Source of the DNA: Asanoa iriomotensis
Lineage (GTDB): Bacteria > Actinomycetota > Actinomycetes > Mycobacteriales > Micromonosporaceae
Direction of reading: 5' to 3'
NCBI RefSeq assembly: GCF_016862515.1
Contig: NZ_BONC01000007.1
Span: 95,984 to 159,983 of the forward strand
DNA length: 64,000 nucleotides
Shown here: positions 55,656-62,927 of the stretch, in pieces
Layout of the letters: every line of letters begins with the position of its first letter
How positions within the stretch are numbered: the first letter of the stretch is position 1
Translations under genes and position numbers: made by a program
Notes under the pieces: model-generated
Database searches by the model: none
What the model was told of the DNA's origin: nothing
What the model saw: the letters and a program-made list of their open reading frames with translations, nothing else

Positions 55656-55686
55656 GGGCCGTCGGCAGGTCCCGTGCCGACGGCCC
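55656..55686. terminator. Twelve-base perfect hairpin upstream of the ATP-grasp operon
   Basis: Arms GGGCCGTCGGCA (55656-55667) and TGCCGACGGCCC (55675-55686) around a seven-base loop, followed by TTCT. It lies in the 266-base gap between the DedA gene and the ATP-grasp gene. With a TAGCGT box at 55719-55724 just before the ATG, the hairpin sits upstream of the operon promoter, so it likely blocks read-through or belongs to an unseen small RNA. Nothing else is supported in this gap. Confidence 0.6.
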
Positions 55687-55730
55687 TTCTATGTAACGAG
55701 CGCGCAACCGCGACGGCGTAGCGTGCGCGC

Positions 55731-57302
55731 ATGGCGGACCTGTTCGAGGACTATCGGCTGGGCCCGGGCTGGGACGAGATGTTCGCGGCGGCGGGCATGC
55801 CGCGGGAGACCTACGAGACGCTGCACGCCACGCTCCAGCCGCTGTCCAGTGCCGACCTCGGCGTCCGCGCCGACGTGCTGGCCCGGGCGTTTCTCGACCA
55901 GGGCATCACGTTCGCGCTCAAGGGCGTCGAGCGGCCGTTCCCGCTCGACATCGTGCCGCGGATCATCTCCGCCGCCGAATGGTCCGTGGTGGAGGCCGGC
56001 GTCGCGCAACGGATCCGGGCGCTGGAGGCGTTCCTCGCCGACGTGTACGGGGCGGGCGAGGTGCTGGCCGCCGGTGTCGTGCCGCGCTCCGTGGTGGTGA
56101 CCAGCGCGCACTTCCACCGCGAGGCGGCCGGCATCGTCCCGCACAACGGCGTGCGGGTGCACGTCGCCGGCGTCGACCTGGTCCGCGACGAGGTGGGCAC
56201 GTTCCGGGTGCTGGAAGACAACGTGCGGGTGCCGTCCGGGGTCAGCTACGTGATGGAGAACCGGCGGGCGATGAGCCATGTGCTGCCCGAGGTGTTCGCC
56301 GCGACCCGGATCCGCCCCGTCGAGTCGTACCCGAGCCAGCTCCTGCGCGCCCTGCGCGAAGCCGCGCCGGCCTCCGCGGGCGGCGACCCGACCGTGGTCG
56401 TGCTCACCCCGGGCGTGCACAACTCGGCGTACTTCGAGCACGCGCTGCTGGCCCGGGAGATGGGCGTCGAGCTGGTCGAGGGGCGCGACCTGGTGTGCGC
56501 CGGCAACCGGGTGGCGATGCGGACCACCGCCGGTGAGCAGCGGGTCGACGTGATCTACCGGCGGATCGACGACGAGTTCCTCGACCCGGTGCAGTTCCGG
56601 GCCGACTCGATCCTCGGCGTGGCCGGGCTGCTCAACGCCGCGCGGGCAGGGCAGGTGACGATCGCCAACGCGGTCGGCAACGGGGTCGCCGACGACAAGC
56701 TGCTCTACACGTACGTCCCGGATCTGATCCGGTTCTATCTCGGCGAGGAACCGGCGCTGCCCAATGTCGAGACCTACCGGCTGGCCGACCCGGACGTCCT
56801 CGCGCACGTCCTGGACCGGCTCGACACCCTGGTGCTCAAGCCGGTCGACGGCTCCGGCGGCGCGGGCATCGTGATCGGCTCGCAGGCGACCGACGTGGAG
56901 CTGGCCGAGGTACGCGCTCAGCTGCGTCGCGACCCCCGCGGCTGGATCGCGCAGCGCGAGGTGAAGCTGTCGATGGTGCCGACGCTGATCGGCAACCGGC
57001 TCCGGGCGCGGCACGTCGACCTGCGACCGTTCGCCGTCAACGACGGCACCCGGATCTCGGTGCTGCCGGGCGGGCTGACCCGGGTCGCGCTGCCCGAGGG
57101 CGCGTTGGTCGTCAACTCCAGCCAGGGCGGCGGTTCCAAGGACACCTGGGTGCTCGCCGCGCCGCAGGGACCCGCCGAGCCGGCGCCCGTCCGCCGGCAC
57201 GTTCGGGAGGCCGACCCGGCGCCGCGGCCCGACCCCGGGCCGGGCGTCAGCTCGGCGCAGCAGCAACAACAGCAACAGCAGAAGGGCGGTGCGCCGTGCT
57301 GA
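55731..57302 (+). CDS. Circularly permuted ATP-grasp protein (type 2)
   Basis: A 523-residue ATP-grasp enzyme of the circularly permuted kind, predicted to form amide or peptide bonds using ATP. Text: GITFALKGVERPFPLDIVPRII, VLEDNVRVPSGVSYVMENR, YSGVL-like YRRIDDEFLDPVQFR, NAVGNGVADDKLLYTYVPDLIRFYLGEEPALPNVETY and LKPVDGSGGAGIVIG. The C-terminus has a run of eight Gln just before the end, encoded by mixed CAG/CAA. ATG 55731 follows TAGCGT (55719-55724) by six bases (leaderless). The next gene overlaps by seven bases. This trio (ATP-grasp, alpha-E, transglutaminase) is a recognised conserved cluster proposed to make or attach small peptides. Confidence 0.92.
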   Translation: MADLFEDYRLGPGWDEMFAAAGMPRETYETLHATLQPLSSADLGVRADVLARAFLDQGITFALKGVERPFPLDIVPRIISAAEWSVVEAGVAQRIRALEAFLADVYGAGEVLAAGVVPRSVVVTSAHFHREAAGIVPHNGVRVHVAGVDLVRDEVGTFRVLEDNVRVPSGVSYVMENRRAMSHVLPEVFAATRIRPVESYPSQLLRALREAAPASAGGDPTVVVLTPGVHNSAYFEHALLAREMGVELVEGRDLVCAGNRVAMRTTAGEQRVDVIYRRIDDEFLDPVQFRADSILGVAGLLNAARAGQVTIANAVGNGVADDKLLYTYVPDLIRFYLGEEPALPNVETYRLADPDVLAHVLDRLDTLVLKPVDGSGGAGIVIGSQATDVELAEVRAQLRRDPRGWIAQREVKLSMVPTLIGNRLRARHVDLRPFAVNDGTRISVLPGGLTRVALPEGALVVNSSQGGGSKDTWVLAAPQGPAEPAPVRRHVREADPAPRPDPGPGVSSAQQQQQQQQKGGAPC

Positions 57303-58234
57303 GCCGGATCGCCGAGTCGCTCTACTGGATCGGCCGCTACGTCGAGCGGGCCGAGGACACCGCGCGCATCCTCGACGTGCACCTGCACCAGATGCTGGCC
57401 GACCCGTGGGTGGCCGAGGACGCCGCCTGCCGGTCGCTGCTGTCGGTGATGGGCGCGCCGGTGCCGGACGGCCCGCTGTCCGGCGCGCGGGTGGTCGCGC
57501 TGCTCGGGCTCGACGCCACCAACCCGAGCTCGGTGGCCGGCGCGCTGGCCGCGGCGCGGGAGAACGCGCGCGGCGCCCGCGAGACCGTCTCCTCCGAGAT
57601 GTGGGAATGCCTCAACTCCACCTGGCTCGGCCTGCCGGACGCCCGGCAGCGCGTCGAGCAGCAGGGGGTGCACGCGTTCTTCGGCTGGGTGCGGGAACGC
57701 TGCGCGGTGCTGGCCGGGCTCGCGGACGCGACGATGAGCCGCGACGAGGGCTGGCTGTTCCTGGTGCTGGGCCGCAGCGTCGAACGGGTCGACATGTCTG
57801 CCCGGCTGCTCTCGACCCACGTGCGGGCCGGCGGTTCGATCCCGTCGTGGCTGACCCTGCTGCGCTCGTGCGGCGCGTGGGAGACCTTCCTGCGCGCGTA
57901 CCGCGGCTCGCTCGACGACCGGCACGCGGCGGAGTTCCTGCTGCTCGACCGGCTGTTCCCGCGCTCGGTGTTCGCGGCCCTCTCCACCGCCGAGTCCTGC
58001 CTCGCCGAGCTGGCGCCCGGCCCGGGCCGCGCGGGCGTCGCGACCGACGCGCAGCGGATCCTCGGCCGGTCCCGCACCAACCTCGAGTTCCGCGGCGCCG
58101 ACGAGCTGCTCGACGACCTGGCCGGGGTGCTCGACGGGCTCGAACGCACCTGCTCGCAGGTCAACGACGCGGTGTCCCGGCGATATTTTCGGGCCACCTC
58201 GGCGGTCAGCTGGGTGTCGGAGGCGGTGGCATGA
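57296..58234 (+). CDS. Alpha-E domain protein (DUF403)
   Basis: All-helical 312-residue protein with the alpha-E domain, always found with circularly permuted ATP-grasp enzymes. Text: MLSRIAESLYWIGRYVERAEDTARILDVHLHQML at the N-terminus and GWLFLVLGRSVERVDMSARLLSTHV in the middle, both built around conserved Glu-Arg pairs; YRGSLDDRHAAEFLLLDRLFPRSV near the end. No catalytic role is known; it may be a scaffold or a substrate carrier. GTG 57296 overlaps the ATP-grasp stop. Confidence 0.92.
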   Translation: MLSRIAESLYWIGRYVERAEDTARILDVHLHQMLADPWVAEDAACRSLLSVMGAPVPDGPLSGARVVALLGLDATNPSSVAGALAAARENARGARETVSSEMWECLNSTWLGLPDARQRVEQQGVHAFFGWVRERCAVLAGLADATMSRDEGWLFLVLGRSVERVDMSARLLSTHVRAGGSIPSWLTLLRSCGAWETFLRAYRGSLDDRHAAEFLLLDRLFPRSVFAALSTAESCLAELAPGPGRAGVATDAQRILGRSRTNLEFRGADELLDDLAGVLDGLERTCSQVNDAVSRRYFRATSAVSWVSEAVA

Positions 58235-58250
58235 GCGAGCGGAGCGAGCG
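58233..58250. repeat. Tandem GAGCGAGCG repeat at the end of the alpha-E gene
   Basis: Two exact copies of GAGCGAGCG (58233-58241, 58242-58250) overlap the stop codon of the alpha-E gene. Short GAGCGAGCG-type units at gene ends are common in actinomycete genomes; no function is known to me. Confidence 0.6.
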
Positions 58251-58304
58251 CGGTCAGCTCAGTCGGCGTCGGTCGTGCTCAGCCGACCGGAGGGAGGCTG
58301 CGGC

Positions 58305-59153
58305 ATGACCGGCTGGCGGCTGGAGGTCAGGCACGAGACCGGGTTCAGCTACGCCGGCCGGGTCGACGCGTCCTACAACGAGGCCCGGATGACGCCCCGG
58401 GAGGACCCGCACCAGGCCGTGCTGGAGGCGCGGGTCGAGGTGTGGCCGCCGGCCAGCACCTATCGCTACGCGGACTACTGGGGCACGGTGGTGACCGCGT
58501 TCGACGTGCACAAGGCGCACGAGCGGCTGTCGGTCACCGCCTCGGCCACCGTCGAGACCCTGCCGCCGGGTGACCTGCTCGCCCCGGCCGGGTGGGCGGA
58601 CCTGGCGGATCCTGGCACCGTCGACCGTTGGCACGAGTTGCTGCTGCCGACGCCGCGTACCGCCCTCGACGAGGAGCTGACCGCGCTCGCCGAGGAGATC
58701 CGCGGCGCGCACGGCACACCGCACGCCGCCGCCCGGGCCGTGTGCGATCGGGTCCGCGCCGAGGTGTCGTACGTGGCCGGCTCGACCGGGGTGCAGACCG
58801 ACGCCGTGCAGGCCTGGCGCCAGCGCAGCGGGGTCTGCCAGGACCTCAGCCACCTGACGGTCGGGCTGTTGCGGGCGATGGGCGTGCCGGCCCGGTACGT
58901 CTCCGGATACCTGCACCCCACGCCGGACGCGCCGGTCGGCGAGACCGTCGTCGGCCAGAGCCACGCCTGGGTGGAGTGGTTCGCCGGCCGGTGGATCGGC
59001 TTCGACCCGACCAACGGCATCCCGATCGGCGAGCGGCACGTGGTGGTCGGCCGCGGCCGGGAGTACGGCGACGTGCCACCGCTGAAGGGCGTGTACGCCG
59101 GCCCGCCCAACACCGGTCAGGGCGTCTCGGTGCGGCTGACCCGGCGCCGCTAG
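58305..59153 (+). CDS. Transglutaminase-like cysteine protease
   Basis: A 282-residue protein with an N-terminal beta domain (bacterial transglutaminase-like N-terminal region; EVRHETGFSYAGRVDASYNEARMTPRED) and a transglutaminase-like catalytic domain. Catalytic triad: Cys in SGVCQDLSHLTVG, His in GQSHAWVEWF and Asp in IGFDPTNG. Likely a peptidase or amide-cleaving partner of the ATP-grasp and alpha-E proteins. ATG 58305 has AGGGAGG (58291-58297) ahead. Overlaps the opposite lipid kinase gene by four bases. Confidence 0.93.
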   Translation: MTGWRLEVRHETGFSYAGRVDASYNEARMTPREDPHQAVLEARVEVWPPASTYRYADYWGTVVTAFDVHKAHERLSVTASATVETLPPGDLLAPAGWADLADPGTVDRWHELLLPTPRTALDEELTALAEEIRGAHGTPHAAARAVCDRVRAEVSYVAGSTGVQTDAVQAWRQRSGVCQDLSHLTVGLLRAMGVPARYVSGYLHPTPDAPVGETVVGQSHAWVEWFAGRWIGFDPTNGIPIGERHVVVGRGREYGDVPPLKGVYAGPPNTGQGVSVRLTRRR

Positions 59154-60079
59154 CGGTCGACGGTGTCGGCCGCGGCCATCACGCGCAGGGCGTTGGCGGC
59201 CAGGCCGATCCGCAGCGGGGTGTAGCCACGCGGCTCCCCGTCGACCTCGATCGGCATCGGGCGGTCGGTCTCCAGCCAGATCTCGTCCGTCGCGAGGAAC
59301 GGCTCCTCGCCGTGCGAGCGGCGATGGCCCGTCGAGGCGTTGCGCGCCGTCTCGCGCATCAGCCGCGTCCGCTTGGCGTCGCCGACCGGGTACGCGACCA
59401 GCAGCCGGTCGTCGGCGTCCGCGTCGGCGGTGATCGGGCGGCCGGCGTGGAAGCCGCCGTTGGCGACGTAGAGCTGGTGGGTCACGTACACGTGGGAACG
59501 GCCGTCGGTGCGCACGGTCACCCGCATCGGTCGGTGCCGGGTGAGCAGCGCCATCGCGGTCGCCGGGTACGCGAGCCGGCCGATCACCTTCTTCAGCCGC
59601 GGCGGCGCCTTCGCGAAGATCTCCGCCGAGAGCCCGACGCCGATGTGGTTGGCGAACGGCATGTCACCGGCCAGCCCGAGGTCGACGTCGATCACCTTGC
59701 CGCCGGTCAGGATCGCGACGGCGGCGTCGAGGTCGAGGGGGATGTGCAGGGTGCGGGCGAAGTTGTTGGTCGTGCCCAGCGGCAGCAGCCCGAGGGCGAC
59801 GTCCCGGTGCGCCAGGTGCCGGGCGGCGGCGCCGATCGTGCCGTCCCCGCCGCCGACGATCAGCAGGTCAGGTCCCAGCTCGGTGGCCGCGCCGAGGCTG
59901 TTGCGCAGCTCGTTCGGGTCCTCGACGGGGAAGCGGCCGAGCAGCTCGAAACCGGCGGCCTCGACGCGGCGCAGCACCTCCGGGTAGAGCCGCCGACCGC
60001 GGCGGGAGTGGGCGTTGACCAGCAGAACGGCCCGTCGACCGGTGCGGATCGCCGTGGTCAGCTCCGGCTTCGTACGCAA
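59150..60079 (-). CDS. Diacylglycerol/sphingosine-kinase-family lipid kinase
   Basis: Lipid kinase of 309 residues (DagK/YegS/LCB5 family). Text: AVLLVNAHSRRGRRLYPEVLRRVEAAGF, nucleotide-binding LLIVGGGDGTIGAAARHL, GLLPLGTTNNFARTL and C-terminal beta-sandwich with PIEVDGEPRGYTPLRIGL. Substrate probably diacylglycerol or a related lipid; not certain. TTG 60079 has GAAGGAC ahead. Divergent from the ThrRS-like locus with about 70 bases to the Thr leader promoter. Confidence 0.88.
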   Translation of the reverse strand: MRTKPELTTAIRTGRRAVLLVNAHSRRGRRLYPEVLRRVEAAGFELLGRFPVEDPNELRNSLGAATELGPDLLIVGGGDGTIGAAARHLAHRDVALGLLPLGTTNNFARTLHIPLDLDAAVAILTGGKVIDVDLGLAGDMPFANHIGVGLSAEIFAKAPPRLKKVIGRLAYPATAMALLTRHRPMRVTVRTDGRSHVYVTHQLYVANGGFHAGRPITADADADDRLLVAYPVGDAKRTRLMRETARNASTGHRRSHGEEPFLATDEIWLETDRPMPIEVDGEPRGYTPLRIGLAANALRVMAAADTVDR

Positions 60080-60150
60080 GGCTGTCGTCCTTCGCGTGGC
60101 TTTGTGCTCTCGGGGGTTTTATTCGCGTGCGTCCGGGGCGGAGGGCTGGC

Positions 60151-60156
60151 TAGCCT
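60151..60156 (+). promoter_or_regulatory. -10 box TAGCCT of the Thr leader peptide
   Basis: TAGCCT ends six bases before ATG 60163, the same geometry as the leaderless promoters of add, the acyl-CoA mutase and the ATP-grasp genes in this window. It supports transcription starting at the leader ATG. Confidence 0.6.
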
Positions 60157-60162
60157 GGCGGC

Positions 60163-60216
60163 ATGGTTGGGCCAGCACGCACGACGACGCCGGGATGTCC
60201 CGGCGTGCTGCGCTGA
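60163..60216 (+). CDS. Threonine-rich leader peptide (17 residues), attenuator of the ThrRS paralogue
   Basis: Short open frame MVGPARTTTPGCPGVLR with three consecutive Thr codons ACG (60181-60189) at positions 7-9 and a TGA stop at 60214-60216. It lies 100 bases upstream of a threonyl-tRNA-synthetase-like gene. The third Thr codon is the start of the first of two hairpins, so a ribosome held at these codons for lack of charged tRNA-Thr would change RNA folding. Leaderless start behind TAGCCT. Too short for conservation arguments from one sequence, but codon content, position and RNA structure agree. Confidence 0.7.
   Translation: MVGPARTTTPGCPGVLR
60187..60206 (+). promoter_or_regulatory. 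Attenuator hairpin 1:2 overlapping the Thr codons
   Basis: Strand 1 ACGCCGGG (60187-60194) pairs with strand 2 CCCGGCGT (60199-60206) around an ATGT loop. Strand 1 starts in the third Thr codon and would be covered by a stalled ribosome. Strand 2 can instead pair with CGCCGGG at 60254-60260, which copies the core of strand 1. Confidence 0.65.
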
Positions 60217-60233
60217 CCCTACCGTCATCGATC

Positions 60234-60264
60234 CAGCCCCGGGGCGACTCCGCCGCCGGGGCTG
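60234..60264 (+). terminator. Attenuator hairpin 3:4, presumed terminator
   Basis: CAGCCCCGG (60234-60242) pairs with CCGGGGCTG (60256-60264); inner GGCG/CGCC can add four more pairs with one bulge. It begins 18 bases after the leader stop, so a ribosome at the stop would mask strand 2 and leave this stem free. No U-run follows, so termination might be Rho-like or the stem may act by hiding later sequence. Confidence 0.6.
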
Positions 60265-60316
60265 TGCTGCTGTTCGGGTGCGTGGGGCCGTCGCCGCTGT
60301 CCGACAGGGAGCCACC

Positions 60317-61531
60317 ATGATCGACCATCGCAAGCTCGGGCGTTCGCTCGAGATCTACCATTCCGACCCGCGTTCGGGCGCGGGTCTGCCGCTCTGGCTG
60401 CCGGCCGGCGCCGCCGCCAGGCACGCGGTCGAGGAATATCTGCGCGAGCTCGAACGGCGCAACGGTTACCAGCACGTCTACTCGCCGGTGTTGGGGCGGC
60501 GGGAGTTGTTCGAGCTGTCGGGGCATCTCGGCTATTTCGAGGAGGACATGTTCCCGCCGATGCGGGTCTCCGACGATGACGAGCTCATGTTGCGGCCCGC
60601 GTTGTGTCCACATCACTGCCTCGTTTATCTCGCGCGCGGGCGTTCGTACCGGGAGTTGCCGTTGCGGATCGCGGAGATCGGGGGGATGTTCCGCAGCGAG
60701 CGGTCCGGGGTGCTCGGCGGGCTGAGCCGGGTCCGGTCGATCCAGCTCAACGACGCGCATATCTTCTGCGCCCTGGCCGACGTGGGCGCGGAGGTGGCGT
60801 CGGTGCTTTCGCTGGTCGACGAGGCCCATGCGGCGCTCGGCATCTCGGTCAGCTCGGTGCGGTTGGCGCTGCGCGGGCCGGGTGCGAAGTATGTCGGCTC
60901 CGATGAGTCGTGGGCCGAGGCGGAGTCGCTGTTGCGTGCGGCGCTGGCGGGGCGGTCCTATGTGGAGGCGCCGGGCGAGGCCGCGTTCTACGGTCCGAAG
61001 ATCGACATTCAGGTACGCGATGCCGCCGGGCGGGAGTGGAGCCTGTCGACCGTGCAGCTCGACTTCGACAAGCCCGCGCGGTTCGACTTGTCCTATGTGG
61101 ATGCAGGTGGTGGCCGGGCGCGGCCGGTGCTGGTGCATCGCAGCCTGGTGGGCAGCATGGAGCGGTTGTTCGGTTACCTGATCGAGGCGCACGAGGGGGC
61201 ATTTCCCGCCTGGTACGCGCCGCTGCAGCTGCGCGTGCTGCCGGTTTCGGCCGGGGCCGCGTCCGCGGCGGCTTCGTTCGCGGCTTCGGCAGTCGACGCC
61301 GGGCTGCGCGCCGACGTCGACGCCGAAGGAGGGTCGCTCGGCGCCCGGATCCGCGAGGCAGCGGCCCTGAAGGTGCCCTATGTAGCGGTGATCGGCGACC
61401 GCGAGGCCGCAGCGGGCGCGGTCGCACTCCGGGCACGCGGCGGCCGCGAGCTACCTCCGATGCCGGCTGCTGAGGCGTTGCGCCTGATCGGCGACGTGGT
61501 CGCGGCTCGCTCAGGGGAGTTGGTGCCGTGA
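60317..61531 (+). CDS. Truncated threonyl-tRNA synthetase paralogue (catalytic and anticodon-binding domains only)
   Basis: A 404-residue class II synthetase-like protein matching ThrRS from its catalytic core on; full enzymes have about 650-690 residues with N-terminal TGS and editing domains, both absent here. Seen: YLRELERRNGYQHVYSPVLGRRELFELSGHLGYFEEDMFPPM; zinc-ligand Cys in LRPALCPHHCLVY (about 96); motif 2 MFRSERSGVLGGLSRVRSIQLNDAHIFC with zinc-ligand His (about 148); GPKIDIQVRDAAGREW; and motif 3 region LVHRSLVGSMERLFGYLIE with the third zinc ligand. The anticodon-binding domain follows. ATG 60317 has AGGGAG (60306-60311). It lacks proofreading, so may be a stress-induced or inhibitor-resistant spare enzyme. 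Preceded by a Thr-codon attenuator. Confidence 0.88.
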   Translation: MIDHRKLGRSLEIYHSDPRSGAGLPLWLPAGAAARHAVEEYLRELERRNGYQHVYSPVLGRRELFELSGHLGYFEEDMFPPMRVSDDDELMLRPALCPHHCLVYLARGRSYRELPLRIAEIGGMFRSERSGVLGGLSRVRSIQLNDAHIFCALADVGAEVASVLSLVDEAHAALGISVSSVRLALRGPGAKYVGSDESWAEAESLLRAALAGRSYVEAPGEAAFYGPKIDIQVRDAAGREWSLSTVQLDFDKPARFDLSYVDAGGGRARPVLVHRSLVGSMERLFGYLIEAHEGAFPAWYAPLQLRVLPVSAGAASAAASFAASAVDAGLRADVDAEGGSLGARIREAAALKVPYVAVIGDREAAAGAVALRARGGRELPPMPAAEALRLIGDVVAARSGELVP

Positions 61532-61541
61532 CCCCGCTGAC

Positions 61542-62831
61542 CTACTCCGTGTCGCCTCTCTGGTAAACGTCCGGGATGCCGTCCCGGTCGTCGTCGCGTT
61601 CCTCTTCCTCGACGAGCCGGCGGTAGTGGCGGTTGCGGGCGCGCAGCAGCACGCTCGCCACCGCCGCGGCCAGCACTGATCCGACCAGGATGCCGAGCTT
61701 CGCGTTCTCGTCGTGGGAGCTGCCGGGGCCGAACGCCAGCTCGCCGATCAGCAGCGACACCGTGAAGCCCACACCCGCGAGCGTCGCCACCCCGGTGACG
61801 TCCCACCAGGAAAGGCCGGTCGCCAGCTCGGCCCGGGTGAACCGGTGCACCAGCCAGCTCGAGACCAGCACCCCGACGGGCTTGCCGAGCAGCAGCCCCA
61901 GCACGACGCCGATGGTCACCGGTTCGCTGAGCCCACCAGCACCGCCGATCGTGACCCCGGCGGCGAAGAACGCGAACAGCGGCACCGCGAACCCCGCGGA
62001 CAGCGGGCGCCAGCGGTGCTCGAAATGCTCGGCCAGCCCGGGCCCCGTGCCGCCGTCGCGGCGCAGCACCGGCACGGTGAAGGCGAGCAGCACACCCGCG
62101 ACCGTGGCGTGCACCCCTGAGGCGTGCACCAGCGCCCAGGTGACCAGGGCCAGCGGCAGCAGCAGCCACCACGATCGGACCCGGCGCTGCACGAGCACGC
62201 CGAACGCGGCGAGCGGGATCAAGGCCAGCAGCAGCGGCGCGAGGTGCAGGCCGGAGGTGTAGAACACCGCGATGATCACGATCGCCAGGAGGTCGTCGAC
62301 GACGGCCAGCGTCAGCAGGAAGGTCCGCAACGACGAGGGCAGATGGGTGTTGATGAGCCCGAGCACGGCGAGCGCGAACGCGATGTCGGTCGCCGACGGT
62401 ATCGCCCAGCCGCGCGGCGCGCCGTTGTCCGCGACCACGTTGACCACCGTGTAGATCAGGGCCGGCACCGCCATGCCGCCGATCGCCGCCGCGACCGGCA
62501 GCGCGGCCCGCCGCGGGTCGCGCAGGTCGCCGGCGACGAACTCGCGCTTGAGCTCGAGCCCGGCGACGAAGAAGAAGATCGCGAGCAGCCCGTCGGCGGT
62601 CCATTCCGCGACGGAGAGGTGCAGGTGCAGGCCCGACGGCCCGAACTCGGCGTCGGAGACGGCGGTGTAACTGTCCGACCAGGGCGTGTTGGCCAGGATC
62701 ACCGCGGCCAGCGCGGCGGCGACGAGCAACAGGCCGCCGGCGGTCTCGGTGCGCAGGATGTCGGCGACGCGCCGGGTCTCCAGGAGACTGCCGCGGCCGA
62801 ACAGGCTGACGCCGGACTTGGCTTTCTGCAC
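61542..62831 (-). CDS. nhaA: Na+/H+ antiporter NhaA with acidic C-terminal tail
   Basis: Twelve-helix sodium/proton antiporter, 429 residues. Family text: [64 protein letters not shown], the paired aspartates in [19 protein letters not shown] (ion-binding), and [13 protein letters not shown] short cytoplasmic tail [18 protein letters not shown] carries a DxDxDG-like calcium-loop pattern. GTG 62831 is placed six bases behind GGAG. Faces the ThrRS-like gene tail to tail, ten bases apart. Confidence 0.95.
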   Translation of the reverse strand: MQKAKSGVSLFGRGSLLETRRVADILRTETAGGLLLVAAALAAVILANTPWSDSYTAVSDAEFGPSGLHLHLSVAEWTADGLLAIFFFVAGLELKREFVAGDLRDPRRAALPVAAAIGGMAVPALIYTVVNVVADNGAPRGWAIPSATDIAFALAVLGLINTHLPSSLRTFLLTLAVVDDLLAIVIIAVFYTSGLHLAPLLLALIPLAAFGVLVQRRVRSWWLLLPLALVTWALVHASGVHATVAGVLLAFTVPVLRRDGGTGPGLAEHFEHRWRPLSAGFAVPLFAFFAAGVTIGGAGGLSEPVTIGVVLGLLLGKPVGVLVSSWLVHRFTRAELATGLSWWDVTGVATLAGVGFTVSLLIGELAFGPGSSHDENAKLGILVGSVLAAAVASVLLRARNRHYRRLVEEEERDDDRDGIPDVYQRGDTE

Positions 62832-62927
62832 GGGCGGCTCCTCGGGGTCGGCGACGAGACGCCGACCAGCCTTCCCGGCACACCTAGGGCAACCCTACCG
62901 GGACGTTCCCGTGGTTTCCTGTCTGTC

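Noticed and set aside
57259..57282. A simple-sequence CAG repeat expansion
   Set aside because: Codons are mixed CAG/CAA and the tract is only eight residues, so it is treated as a coded Gln run, not an unstable repeat.
58592..60316. Apparent N-terminal extension of the ThrRS-like protein to 979 residues
   Set aside because: The upstream part is an alternate frame of the transglutaminase gene and antisense of the lipid kinase; ATG 60317 has a ribosome binding site. The missing TGS/editing domains are not encoded there.
60080..60316. T-box riboswitch ahead of the ThrRS-like gene
   Set aside because: No T-box core (AGGGTGG-NACCGCG type) or Stem I elements could be matched; the Thr leader peptide explains the structure better.
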